From Dolomedes plantarius (lineage: Eukaryota > Arthropoda > Arachnida > Araneae > Dolomedidae), in NCBI GenBank assembly GCA_907164885.2, contig OU015496.1:136112820-136176819 (forward strand): a stretch of 64,000 nucleotides of DNA, in the 5' to 3' direction. Shown piece after piece: positions 38,381 through 50,202 of this stretch. The notes beneath the pieces are model-generated. The model was given only the letters and a program-made list of their open reading frames with translations, did no database searches and had not been told where the DNA came from. The translations under genes were made by a program, and so were the position numbers. The first letter of the stretch is position 1. The number at the start of each line of letters is the position of its first letter.

Positions 38381-39104
38381 CGGAGGTATTTAAGGGAATA
38401 AGGGACCTTGATTTTTTTAACTTCAAACTCGATTTTTTATGATTTTAAATTTTTTTACTCATATACAAATTGAGAATAATTAATTTTCTTTTTTACTACA
38501 TTGAAAACACTTAGAGTTTAAAATAAGGGATTTTTTGCAGATTAAGGCTTTTTTTTCAAAATTTTTTTAAAAAATGCTAACTTTTTCAAAATGCTTCTAT
38601 GCGCATTCTATATTCATTAAAGTCTCTAAATGTTTTATTCTAAGTTTAATGTTTTATTCTAAGTCTAAATATAAATGTGCATTTAAATTTTTTTTTGTCG
38701 GAATCTAAAGTCTTAAATATATTTTTTTCTATTCTGCCTGTTAATTTTTTTATGTTTTTCTTTATTTTATGGTCTATAAATTTGAAAAGAATTCAAAGAT
38801 GAAATGATTTCAAATGATTTCAAAGAATCATGCACAGCTTTGTAACAAACACTTCAATTGACAATTCTGAGAAATTTCAAAGATATTGGAAAAAAAATGA
38901 ATACGCATGGAGCCTTTTGAAATATTCAAGCATTTTTGAAGAATTTTTTGATAAACAGGTCTAATTCCTGCACAAAATACTTATTTGTGATTTCTAAGTA
39001 TCTTAAACGAAGTAGGAAAGCATATTAATTATACTCATGTGGTATATACAGCAAAATATTCAAGATTAAAGAAGCAAGAGATTGAAGGACTCTTTTTCCC
39101 TTAA
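38381..39104. other. Unassigned T-rich sequence
   Basis: Long T-rich stretches; no feature recognised. Confidence 0.4.
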
Positions 39105-39185
39105 TGACATTCATCGGGATTCGCTCCGAGCACCTCAAGCTATAAGCTCAACGGGTTACCACTGGGCTACTTCAGACCCGCCATG
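39105..39185 (-). repeat. tRNA-like SINE head remnant
   Basis: On the minus strand GTAGCCCAGTGGTAACCCG resembles box A and CTCGGAGCGAATCCCG resembles box B, at tRNA-like spacing. No complete cloverleaf forms, so a decayed SINE head is more likely than a tRNA gene. Confidence 0.5.
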
Positions 39186-40692
39186 ATTAGTTTCGTTTAT
39201 TACAAGGCCTTCATGCTATGTCTTCTGCCAAAAGTTAGTAAGGACTTGAAAATTTTGGTATTTTGAATGGAAACATTTTGTTGAAATAGACATTGCGGAT
39301 TTTTATTTTCTTGTTCTTGTTCTTTGTTTTATTGTTCCATGTCCCTTTTTTGTTTATGTTGCCTGTAATTTGTATGGATTTATTTCTAAATATAGCCATA
39401 TGAAAAAAAAATTGGATTTCTTGGGTGTCCCTTTAATAGAAAGATGCTCAACAAGAAGTAAAAACGTTTATGCTGATACTTCACGGTACCGGAGACTTGG
39501 AAATTCGAACTATTGTGGTGCCCCTAAATATCACTAAAATATTTTTTATCAGGGTGTTGACCCCATAATGGTCATATTGAAAATACCAAAACTGCTGCAA
39601 TGCACGAGCGAATGAAACTGATTAAAAGCACGGCTAGGAAAATAATTTTGAAATTTGATCTACTGTTTGCTGATGATAAAGATAAGGCTTAAAAAAGAAT
39701 TTGAAGTGAATAACCCTCAAATGTAAAAAGTCAAATCGGCTATTAAATGGGAAAAATAACCATAAGATAGGGGGAAAAAACTATTAGATATCCATCTACC
39801 AGCTTTTACCGCTATAAGCTATTAGATGGGAAAATGTGAATGTTACGTTCTCCTTAAACAATTCTCGTTTCAAATTGAAATTCCCTTTTTCAATTACAGC
39901 ATGTAAAATAAAATCTCTGGTAGCTTACTCCCAAATAAATTTATTTGAATCTGTTCATTTTCTATCCCATCTATTTATTCCACTTAATATTCTTAAATAT
40001 TCACCATTTCCTGTACGATACTTATAATCTAAGTATCATACCTGCGACAAGGAATGCGCATTTTCGTTTCCTTTAAGCATACGTGTTTTTATACACAAAA
40101 ACGTCCCCTAGAATAAAATTGGAAATATTTCATTGAAACGTACGTTAAATAGTCTATAAATATTTACGACGTTTTTTTTCTTTAAAATACGCTTTCTAGT
40201 TTACTGTGGGATAGGATATAAATGAAATAATACCAATGTAGTTTAATAGGGACTTCAAAATTGCTATTCCCCCAGTGCTGTTCCTCGATATGTATATATA
40301 TTTAGCCCGCACTGTATGCTTATGCATCGAAAATAAACTATAAATAAATAACGTATGAAAAAAATAAATAAATAACGTATTAAAATATTCGCAGACTCAA
40401 TAATCTTTTCTTTTGCAGGAGCATAAAGATTAAACGAAATAGCTTTTCAATATTGATAGAAGTCTATGAAAACTGAATAACCACGTATAAAAATTGTGGA
40501 ATATCTCGGATTACTTTATATAAATTGAATTTCAGCCTTAACTTACGGAATATAAATTGCGTGTTTTTTTATTTAAACGAAAGAATGTTTGACACTCTTG
40601 GCTATTATTTAATGCTATCGTCTAAAATATACGAAGTGCACTGACTTTTTCAAAAGAGATTGAATGAGGATCTTTCATAGAACTTTACTAAA

Positions 40693-40696
<4 letters not shown>
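39186..40696. other. Unassigned A+T-rich sequence
   Basis: No gene, repeat array or transposon ends recognised. Confidence 0.4.

Positions 40697-40733
<37 letters not shown>
40697..40733. repeat. (TA)n microsatellite before the MITE
   Basis: TA run of about 36 bp ending at the CAGTGGAATC end of the MITE. Confidence 0.95.
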
Positions 40734-40734
<1 letters not shown>

Positions 40735-40736
<2 letters not shown>

Positions 40737-41062
40737 GTGGAATCTAGATAAATCGTTCTCCGAATCATCGTTTTCCCGTATGCGTCGTTTAGCCAGGTGA
40801 TAGCTGAATGGCCAGCGCGATGACATTCGGTTCTGATCCTATGGGTTCGAATCCCACTGTTTTCATGTATGTTTCTAGCCGTTCGGAATCGCCTTTAAAC
40901 TGTAAGTCCCGGTCTAATTTGCCCTCCAAACCAAACCGTATGTGTCGTTGATTTCACCCATTCCCGACGATCATATTGCTTTGTTGTTCCCTCATCTATC
41001 GTTTTCCAGCATTTATCGTTCAGTTCAGTTGGTCCCTTGAAAAGCGATAGATCGAGATTTCA

Positions 41063-41065
<3 letters not shown>
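40735..41065. mobile_element. pogo-like MITE, second copy (inverted), split by a SINE
   Basis: Inverse orientation of the 35382-35554 element: begins CAGTGGAATCTAGATAAATC and ends GATCGAGATTTCACTG. The interior matches on both sides of a SINE at 40790-40936. Without the SINE and one target copy it would be about 171 bp, close to the 173 bp of the intact copy. (TA)n arrays lie on both sides. Confidence 0.88.
40790..40936 (+). repeat. SINE family A, 147 bp, nested in pogo-like MITE
   Basis: tRNA-like head (ATAGCTGAATGGCCAG; perfect T-arm core ATGGGTTCGAATCCCA) and a body ending GTAAGTCCCGGTCTAATTTG, shared with the copy at 53563-53690. It is flanked by CGTATGCGTCGTT (40777-40789) and CGTATGTGTCGTT (40937-40949), a 13 bp target duplication with one mismatch. 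The intact MITE at 35382 has this word once, confirming the insertion. Confidence 0.92.

Positions 41066-41066
<1 letters not shown>

Positions 41067-41152
<86 letters not shown>
41067..41152. repeat. (TA)n microsatellite
   Basis: TA run of about 85 bp directly after the MITE. Confidence 0.97.
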
Positions 41153-41154
<2 letters not shown>

Positions 41155-41443
41155 CGGCTTTATTTTGTTCAGAACCAATTAAGGACACCATACAGCCAGT
41201 GTTATGGAACGAACATCTTTTCAACAGCTACCTTTCAAAACGGCCACTTCTCTTTCGGAATCATTACTGGCCGCCATAAAAATGTTGCGATCCATATACA
41301 GGGTGATTCTAAATTCAGGGTACAGACTTTAAGGGTTAGTACAGGACACTGTAACAATAATTTATTGTATAGAAATGTATGGACGCAAGTGACACGTTGA
41401 GGCACAAACACAGGAAAAAGACATGAAAGGAAAGAAAAATCGT

Positions 41444-41887
41444 TTATTGACAGCGTCGTTGACAAGTGTCTTGTTTACAATAAGTGTTCAAAATTGCATC
41501 CAGCAGAAGTAATACATGTACAGATTCAAAGATGCCAGGTATTTCACGCACGCGTCCATCATCAACGGATATTCGAGCGTCGAGATCCTCAACAGAATCA
41601 ACTGGAGTTACATACATAACAGCATAAACGTGACTTTTCAGATGTCCCCATAAGAAGTAATCGAGGCTCGATGAATCGGAAGGGCCAAGGGACTGGACCC
41701 GCACGCCCAATCCATCGCGCCCCAAAAGTGGCATCCAGGTAATTGCGCACAACAAGGTTGAAATGGGCTGGCGCCCCATCATGCAGAAACCCCAGTCGGT
41801 CCGGCACTTGTCTATGAGGAAAGAACTCCTGATATATTTGCAGCGTACGTCTGCCGTTACCACTTGCACGGCCGTACATGAGATGCA
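41444..41887 (-). pseudogene. Mariner-type transposase remnant (C-terminal part)
   Basis: On the minus strand one frame (from 41887 leftwards) contains FLHDGAPAHF and ARWIGR, then PVPWP. After a frameshift near 41680 a second frame continues with LDYFLWGHLKSHVY, TPVDSVEDL and a Gly-Arg-Val-Arg segment. The DGAPxH block holds the second catalytic Asp, and the LDYFLWG block is the conserved motif of DDD/E mariner-family transposases. The product would cut and paste the element at TA sites. The N-terminal half with DNA-binding domain and first Asp is absent, the frame is broken, and an LTR element sits at its upstream edge. Not functional. Confidence 0.82.
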
Positions 41888-43517
41888 TGTCGTGTTGCCT
41901 GTCTTAAAATTATTTATTTTTTCGGGCGAGATTCGTATATTATTTGGGTTAGTACAAATTATTTATAATTTATAGGTATTTGGGTGCGTTGTGTTTTTTT
42001 ATTTATTTTCTTGAATACAACCCAAAAGGCTCTAGACAGGTTTGCAACCGAACAGGCCAAATAAACTTTGCTTCTAAAACCTTCCTTTAGGTCAACTACA
42101 CAAAACAAAGATGACGGACTCCAATGTAACAAAATAAAAATTGATTTATTTACAACCTTATCTATTTACAAAAAAAACTGAATTACCAAATCTTCGCACA
42201 CAGTTTACACATTTTACTAATCTTTTAGCATTTTCTCCTCGATTCATATCGAATGACATGTGTTTAATTAAATCTACCACTTTTGGATTCAGGGAGCATA
42301 TAATTATTAAACTAACTCATAGCCAAGAACTCCTATTCATCAAAATTATCTTTACAAAAACGCTGTTCCCGCACTAATCTTTCATTTAGCTCGGTGGGGT
42401 CTGAACAAAACAAAATGATTTTCACTCACTCAGTTTGATGATGTCGCACTGGGACTCGGGTGTCGAAGCTCTGCTTATGCTTGGGGTATCGCTCCTTCCT
42501 TCTAGGTAGTGGGTGCGCTGCGTCTCTAGGCTGTCGTGGGTATTCTTCTACTCTTTTCAAAATGATGGGGCACTCATCAGGAAAATGATGACATCGACTT
42601 CTCTTGATCCAAAGTCACGCTCAATTCCGGGAAGACTCGACCAGATCTCCAACATTAAGGCGCATCCTCTCTATAACCCCGTCTCTATTCTCTTGCTCCA
42701 AATCACTCTCAGCTCCGGGAAAACTCGTCCGGATCTCCAATATTACATCGCATCCTCTTTGTCACCTCGTCTGTATTCTCTTGATCAAAATAACTCTTAG
42801 TTCCGAGAAGACTCGACCGGATCTCCAATATTTAAAACTGCCAATCTTTTCATCACTTTCGATGCTAAGGCACTAGGAAAGATCAACCGGTCTCCGGAAA
42901 ACGAAACCTCTTTCTCGTACTGTCGGACAACTCCCGGGAATGCTCAACCGGTCTCCGACGTTTTGAAATTCCAATCTCTTCATCCCCCTGCAATGCTAAA
43001 GCACCGGGAAAAGTCAACCGGGCCCGCACGCAGAAGAGAATCTTCGAAAAAAACTCTAAGTCTTCTATTTATTTGTTTTTTTATAACAATGTCCACGCCT
43101 TCTCGTGACTCCTAATCCATTCAGGAAAGCTTTCAAAAATCCACCACTTAGCCTCCATTTTCATTTCTCGGATTGGATAATCCCATAACCCATGCACGCC
43201 TTAATTACGTCATACAGAGACCACCCAAAGTCCAGTCCACGTGTTTTGCGGTCTACAGGTCCAATAAATCCTTTACAATAGGGTATTTTACTTTAATGTC
43301 AAACCCTGGTGCCATCTCCTTATCTGCGTCTGGAATCACCTACCCCCTATCGCGCACCGCCGCTTTTAAATTGGCTAAGCGTACAGACTACTGTTCCGTC
43401 CTCTAATCAAAGGCGGATTCCTAGCATTCTAACCGAAATGTGATGAAAACAGCCTTCGATCACTTTATCTCTCTAAAAATTTTAATTTTTCTTTCAAATC
43501 GAAAGCGCTTCATCACA
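41888..43517 (-). repeat. Left LTR (3' LTR of the minus-oriented element), 1630 bp
   Basis: Begins TGTCGTG and ends CATCACA on the plus strand. It contains an internal ~89 bp tandem repeat at 42601-42830 (units starting CTCTTGATCC, CTCTTGCTCC and CTCTTGATCA). Compared with the right LTR it lacks one A in an A run near 42171 and one near 42786, and has A where the other has C in GGCGGATTCC (~43430). Confidence 0.93.
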
Positions 43518-46500
43518 TACGCTCCCTCCTCCGGAAAAAAAAAAAACTAACCAAACACCAAACACGTAAAAATATGCTCCCTTCCTCGAAAAGTTTACAA
43601 AATTCTCATGTACTACTTATATAATTCATGACACTCAATAAAACATAATCACATCAATTACAAAACTTCTTACCATCCATGTCTGAAAAAAAAACTTGTT
43701 CACATCATAAGTCCTCATACACTGTTTATAAACACTAAAACAAAACATCAAAACACTTACTCCTGACTCCATTGACCTTCTTTGATCATGTGATCTATAC
43801 CTTTAATTTAGGTAAGAGAAGACCACCAACCTATGCACTTATTAGAGTTCTGAATTCAAAAGTTCATTCTTTTAATCAAATGTTCTGAGTGAAAACATCG
43901 AAGATCTATATGAACCATGTCGACATAACTAATCACCATACAAAATCATGATTTGCAGAGTTCAGACCCAAAACACTATCACAAAGCATAAATTCTTCAT
44001 CTCTCTATATATCATTTTGCACGCAATTAAACTCTATTCTAACACTATTCCTCATTATTCACAAAATTTACTTATAAACAAAAATAATTAACACATTAAA
44101 ATATATCTCACAGTATATTTGCCACATTCACAACAAAATACCAAGCATATAAAAATTTGTTACATTTTCAACACACTTCTCACAATATTTTTGTACTTTT
44201 CCAAAACAAATTCATTAACTTAAATTCATATGTATGTATAAATTGAGTCTTCACAAATGACCTTCCTATCACAGTTATATTTTCTAAAAATCATAATCCA
44301 AACCCATTTTCCCCATCATTGTAAAAGAAACAAAAAAAAAAAAAAAAAAAGGAACGCTCAAAAGAAAAAAAAAAACACCTTCAAACCACTTGCTTCCCTC
44401 AACTGCGAAAACAAAACTAAACATTGCTCTCTCCCCTTTTTCAAAAACACGCGAACCCTCGAAGTCACTCAATTCCCAAAATCCTACCGCATGCTAGATT
44501 CGCGAACCACACAAAATTATTTTCTTTCGCATTTTCCCTCGTTACCCTAGCAACACCTGACACATCGGAAGGACACCCCCTCTCGTACAAGAAACCTGTT
44601 CTCAGACCAGAAATTCGTTCAACTCAGTCTGGTTTTGACCCCGGGGACCCGATTTTTCGATACTCTCTGCCCCTTAAAGTAATTTGCGACAAAAAAACTT
44701 TCCTCCGTTTGCACAATAGAGCCCATAAATCTCAACCAAAAAAAACACCTGATAACAGTAAACCCCAAAACTATTCTCATTTTCCAACCATCTACAACTT
44801 TCTAACCACCACGACTTATATTTATTTTTATTTTCACTTGTGCGACTATTTAATTATTTCTTTATTTCATTTCAAATAGTCACTAGCTTAGTCCATGCAC
44901 TTCAGCATTTTAGATAAATAAATGTAAATTTTGGCCAGAAATTGCCATTTATTCTCTAATGAGCTGTTTAAACAATTTGCTAAATTTTAAACTCACACAA
45001 ACTTACTAAAGTGATATTCCTCACGCCTACCGTATCGCACTTAACTCTTCAACACTTATATTTCGTCAAACATTACTTTCTCAAACCCCTGTTCCTGAAG
45101 TCATTCTAGGTCTGCAGCCCTAAATCACTTCCAGGATTTTCTAAATTAAAAACACAAGTTTTCACTTTCCAAAATCTTCCATAAACGCAAAATTTCCTCA
45201 TCCAAACCACATAAAAAAGCCTACATACAAACTAGTTTCTTTATCGTGCGTTCTCCTTCCTTAGGGGGGGGGAGAGTAAGAAGGGCAAACGAACCCCTCT
45301 CTTTTCGTAGAAAACCTTTTCCCCACTTCCTGTTTTAGTAAACAAAACTGACCCCGCACTTCCTATCACTCCTCACACAAAGCACTATACTACGACAACC
45401 TTTTATTTTGCGTAACTCATTCATTCTAAAAACACTGCCATACCTCTAATACCACATATTTCTATTCTGTACCCTTGTTTCATTAAATTCATACTAAAAT
45501 TTCACTACTATGCCTTATTATTCAACCCAGGGTAAACAATCGTAAATTTTATTTTCATAGCACCTAACAACTAATGCAATCCATCCATCCAAAAGTTTAG
45601 TTTTTTTATACTGTGGCAATTCTGAACATTTATTCCTATAACTAACCCTCTTTTCGTTATAAAGACCTCTACTCCAACAATGTATCGAAAACTCTTATTT
45701 TACATCCTTAACTCAGCACTCCTTCAGCTATAACCTTTTTGGCAGATTAAATGCAATATAATCCACCTCACATTATTTATCGTTTATAGACTGAAACAAA
45801 TCTGACTATGATTTGCGCTTTTGCTTACCGTTAACCACCTTTCATTCAAAATCACCTCTACTCTAACTTTTTATCTAAACTTCCTATTTCAATTTTACCC
45901 AACTGACGATGGCTTCGCAACACATTCGCGATACATTAAAGGCACAACCTTCTTGATCTAACTCAAATCACTCCAATTTTTAAATTTTACACCTCACATT
46001 ACCGATCATTCGTTTACCTATCATTACTCAATATGCAAGAATTCTCTCATTAGAATATTACTTCTCCTAACATTATGCATTCAAATTCTTTATACGTAAT
46101 TAAACTATGACTCACAATCCCAAACTTTAAAAAACGCTAATTTCCCCCAAAATACACATATATGCACAAAATCAAAACGAAACACAATTCTATTCTCAAT
46201 GTAATTGCAAAAATATTATCTGACAAATTCTATACTTAAATTGACACACTTGTCTTTTCAAAGAATTCATATCTATACCAAGTACCACTAATTACTATCG
46301 ATCAACACACTTGTACTCAATTCAATAATTTCTCAACTGTTACTCAAATCTTAACTATCTATTGATTTTCTCATTTCAATAGAATTTTCAAAATCACACT
46401 TAAATATTATCTATCAACTGATATCAAACATATTTTCTGTCATCAACTACTCTTAACTTATTCAAAATATTTTTCAAAAATACACCTCAATTCAATCTAT

Positions 46501-46831
46501 CATCTCTATAATATCTACAATATACATAAATTTTAAACACTTCATATAAATCATAACACAAGTATTTCTTACCTATCTTTAACCAACTCAACAAACTCTT
46601 TCTAAAAACACTCTTTAATTCACTTAGTTAAAACTAAAATATTTGCATTCATATATTCACACTTCAAACGATCTTAACATAAAATCAATATTGTCACACT
46701 CTTCGAAACAAAATTACACTCAATAATAATAATTGTGGCAAATATACGAACATATTTTCAAAACACTCCCGCTCTAAAAATTCTTACGCGCTGCTCCCTT
46801 CTATACAAAATTTGTAAAGACCAAAAAAAAA

Positions 46832-46871
<40 letters not shown>

Positions 46872-46958
46872 GTAACTGTTTTTTTTTGTAACGCCAAAAA
46901 AAATTTTCACGATTCTAGCCTAACACAAAGTATTTTTATTATCCTGGTCGGAACCATT
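43518..46958 (-). other. Internal region of the LTR element, non-coding and strand-skewed
   Basis: The plus strand is nearly devoid of G over long stretches: the lines at 46501, 45961 and 46201 contain 0, 2 and 5 G in 60 bases, and the 46501 line has 12 C. The retroelement's own sense strand is therefore C-poor. Homopolymer A and T runs lie at 44331-44350 and 46826-46869. Frames such as 44424-44879 are antisense to the element and have no retroelement domain. Confidence 0.85.
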
Positions 46959-48590
46959 TGTCGTGTTGCCTGTCTTAAAATTATTTATTTTTTCGGGCGA
47001 GATTCGTATATTATTTGGGTTAGTACAAATTATTTATAATTTATAGGTATTTGGGTGCGTTGTGTTTTTTTATTTATTTTCTTGAATACAACCCAAAAGG
47101 CTCTAGACAGGTTTGCAACCGAACAGGCCAAATAAACTTTGCTTCTAAAACCTTCCTTTAGGTCAACTACACAAAACAAAGATGACGGACTCCAATGTAA
47201 CAAAATAAAAATTGATTTATTTACAACCTTATCTATTTACAAAAAAAAACTGAATTACCAAATCTTCGCACACAGTTTACACATTTTACTAATCTTTTAG
47301 CATTTTCTCCTCGATTCATATCGAATGACATGTGTTTAATTAAATCTACCACTTTTGGATTCAGGGAGCATATAATTATTAAACTAACTCATAGCCAAGA
47401 ACTCCTATTCATCAAAATTATCTTTACAAAAACGCTGTTCCCGCACTAATCTTTCATTTAGCTCGGTGGGGTCTGAACAAAACAAAATGATTTTCACTCA
47501 CTCAGTTTGATGATGTCGCACTGGGACTCGGGTGTCGAAGCTCTGCTTATGCTTGGGGTATCGCTCCTTCCTTCTAGGTAGTGGGTGCGCTGCGTCTCTA
47601 GGCTGTCGTGGGTATTCTTCTACTCTTTTCAAAATGATGGGGCACTCATCAGGAAAATGATGACATCGACTTCTCTTGATCCAAAGTCACGCTCAATTCC
47701 GGGAAGACTCGACCAGATCTCCAACATTAAGGCGCATCCTCTCTATAACCCCGTCTCTATTCTCTTGCTCCAAATCACTCTCAGCTCCGGGAAAACTCGT
47801 CCGGATCTCCAATATTACATCGCATCCTCTTTGTCACCTCGTCTGTATTCTCTTGATCAAAAATAACTCTTAGTTCCGAGAAGACTCGACCGGATCTCCA
47901 ATATTTAAAACTGCCAATCTTTTCATCACTTTCGATGCTAAGGCACTAGGAAAGATCAACCGGTCTCCGGAAAACGAAACCTCTTTCTCGTACTGTCGGA
48001 CAACTCCCGGGAATGCTCAACCGGTCTCCGACGTTTTGAAATTCCAATCTCTTCATCCCCCTGCAATGCTAAAGCACCGGGAAAAGTCAACCGGGCCCGC
48101 ACGCAGAAGAGAATCTTCGAAAAAAACTCTAAGTCTTCTATTTATTTGTTTTTTTATAACAATGTCCACGCCTTCTCGTGACTCCTAATCCATTCAGGAA
48201 AGCTTTCAAAAATCCACCACTTAGCCTCCATTTTCATTTCTCGGATTGGATAATCCCATAACCCATGCACGCCTTAATTACGTCATACAGAGACCACCCA
48301 AAGTCCAGTCCACGTGTTTTGCGGTCTACAGGTCCAATAAATCCTTTACAATAGGGTATTTTACTTTAATGTCAAACCCTGGTGCCATCTCCTTATCTGC
48401 GTCTGGAATCACCTACCCCCTATCGCGCACCGCCGCTTTTAAATTGGCTAAGCGTACAGACTACTGTTCCGTCCTCTAATCAAAGGCGGCTTCCTAGCAT
48501 TCTAACCGAAATGTGATGAAAACAGCCTTCGATCACTTTATCTCTCTAAAAATTTTAATTTTTCTTTCAAATCGAAAGCGCTTCATCACA
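46959..48590 (-). repeat. Right LTR (5' LTR of the minus-oriented element), 1632 bp
   Basis: Same sequence as 41888-43517, apart from two 1 bp A insertions and one substitution. Followed by the target copy ATGCA and then the right part of the mariner transposon. Read on the minus strand it would drive transcription into the interior. Confidence 0.93.
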
Positions 48591-48842
48591 ATGCATGCCT
48601 GCTTTTACGGCATACGGAAAGTATCTCATTACGGACGACAGCACAATTGAGAATGGAGTGTTCCTGCAGATGCATTTATGTGCGGCAAGCCACCTACTTA
48701 CCTCTACTGGCAACGGAACCAACAAAATTTTACATTCATTTCATGCCTCTTTCCTGGGTTTCTGCCTGGAAGTGTCACTTGCGCCCATACATTTCTGTAC
48801 CAATCCTTAAAGTTTGTACCATGAATTTTGAATCCCCCTGTA

Positions 48843-49437
48843 AACATAAATAATCTTCCTATTTTTATCTTCAATTTCCTACTTTGGATATTAAAAAAAA
48901 GAAGTACTCTTAAGAACAATTTCAAAACTATATTTTAAGGCGTCTGAGAAGTTCATCCGCTACCTTCAAAGCATTTAAATGATTTCCATTATCAAAATTT
49001 TTAATCTTTAAGCGAAATTTTGAAGTTTTAGAGGCACTCTGTCTAATACATTTCAGGGAACATTGCGCTCAATTGAACGCATTATAAACAAATAAAAATC
49101 TAATCTTCTTAAAAACGGTGAATTAAATTTGCTTTAGCTGTAGCAACTTCGGAAGGAGGATTCTGTTAATCTTGTTTCTGGTCTGATAATGCTTCCGTCT
49201 TTTTTTATGTATAGTACGCATCTTTATTAAAAACATATTCCGTAAACATTTGGAACTTAAATTCTTAGTAGACTCGCCGTGTTCCTTATTTTTTTTTAAA
49301 TCATACTTTGAAATTATCTAAGCAGTATGTTTCGATTTTACTGCATTACAAATATTTAAAACATAATCGAAATTTTTATTGTTCTTTGGTGACATTTTAT
49401 ATAGTATGTTATTAGATTATTAGAACATAAATTACTA
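48843..49437. other. Unassigned A+T-rich sequence
   Basis: No feature recognised. Confidence 0.4.
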
Positions 49438-49483
49438 TCTATCTATCTATCTATCTATCTATATCTATCTATATATATATATA
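49438..49483. repeat. (ATCT)n-(TA)n microsatellite
   Basis: ATCT repeats, then TA up to the CTAG end of the next element. Confidence 0.95.
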
Positions 49484-50151
49484 CTAGCTGAAAACCCGCG
49501 CTTCGCTACGGAGTACATTCAAATTAAATACAACGGTCAACGTATGCAATTTATGCCAAAAATATATATATATATATATGTATTTATAGTAAATATGACG
49601 ATCAATGTATATAATTGATGTAGAAAAAAATATATATTTATAAATAAATCGTAAGGGATATTTTTAAAGACAAAATAATGTCCAATCGTCTGCCGCATTA
49701 GCAAGAAAAATTTTTTTTTGTCTATTTAGTTGTTACGCACGTGACGATAATTTTATTTAAAGTACCAGAAAAAGAAATCACGTGATCGGCATTTAATAAA
49801 TTAAATTCTAAAAATGAATCTTTAAAAATTCACCAAAAATCAGAAAATAGAGATAAAGATTCGAAAAAGATCTCATTTTAAAGGAATTTTTATGATCTTT
49901 CTCTTGATATAAATTTTATAACCCTCAATGTATTATTTTAAATGCAAACGTAAAAAAAGTTTAAAAAACAGCTTAAAAATTTAATTTAGAAAAATCTAAG
50001 AAGAGTTTTTGAAAAATCTTTCTTAGTGCACCCCTACACTATTAGAAGAATCGCCATGCAAAATTTCAGCCCTTTAGGTCCAGCGGTTTGGTCTGTGCGT
50101 TGTATGTCAGTCAGTCAGTGAATGAATGAATGAATGAGTCAGTTACGGAAC

Positions 50152-50160
<9 letters not shown>
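49484..50160 (-). mobile_element. Helitron-like element, ~675 bp, minus orientation
   Basis: Read on the minus strand it ends GCGCGGGTTTTCAGCTAG followed by T, i.e. a CTAG terminus with G+C-rich inverted bases just upstream (GCG/CGC, CCG/CGG). Its start follows a TA run and carries CACTGACTGACTGACAT-like short repeats, comparable in layout to the Helitron pair at 17.5 kb. TA arrays flank both sides. A related, more decayed sequence lies at 58560-58830. The hairpin is weak, so another class of small element is possible. Confidence 0.5.

Positions 50161-50200
<40 letters not shown>
50157..50200. repeat. (TA)n microsatellite
   Basis: TA run of about 43 bp at the end of the Helitron-like element. 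Confidence 0.95.

Positions 50201-50202
<2 letters not shown>

Larger units (their letters stand above)
41888..48590 (-). mobile_element. Non-autonomous LTR retrotransposon (LARD-like), 6.7 kb
   Basis: Two direct LTRs flank a 3441 bp interior and are bordered by the 5 bp duplication ATGCA (41883-41887 and 48591-48595). Orientation is minus. Beside the right LTR the minus strand reads TGGTTCCGACCAGGAT, a primer-binding-site-like TGG start. Beside the left LTR it reads GGAGGAGGGAGCG, a polypurine tract. No gag, protease, reverse transcriptase or integrase motif is seen in any frame of the interior, so it would depend on enzymes in trans. The LTRs differ at only about three positions by eye, which implies a recent insertion. 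Confidence 0.9.
41299..48840 (-). mobile_element. Mariner-type transposon interrupted by an LTR retroelement
   Basis: The ends CAGGGTGATTCTAAATTCAG (41299) and, inverted at the right, CAGGGGGATTCAAAATTCAT (ending 48840) are flanked by TA. The inverted similarity continues for about 120 bp, including AAATGTATGG-CGCAAGTGACAC, with a small extra segment (~41347-41370) on the left only. Without the LTR element and one target copy the transposon is about 834 bp, shorter than a full mariner. It still contains a decayed transposase C-terminus. Confidence 0.88.

Noticed and set aside
42513..42876. Paired plus frames duplicated at 47585-47873 as a duplicated gene
   Set aside because: Both lie inside the two LTRs and owe their similarity to LTR identity; one base difference changes the frame end.
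44424..44879. 151-codon plus frame as a gene inside the LTR element
   Set aside because: It is antisense to the element, lies in strongly strand-biased DNA that lowers stop frequency on that strand, and shows no retroelement motif.
46941..46958. Naming the primer tRNA from the TGGTTCCGACCAGGAT site
   Set aside because: The sequence does not fit a standard tRNA 3' end at the invariant T-arm positions, so only a primer-site-like sequence is claimed.
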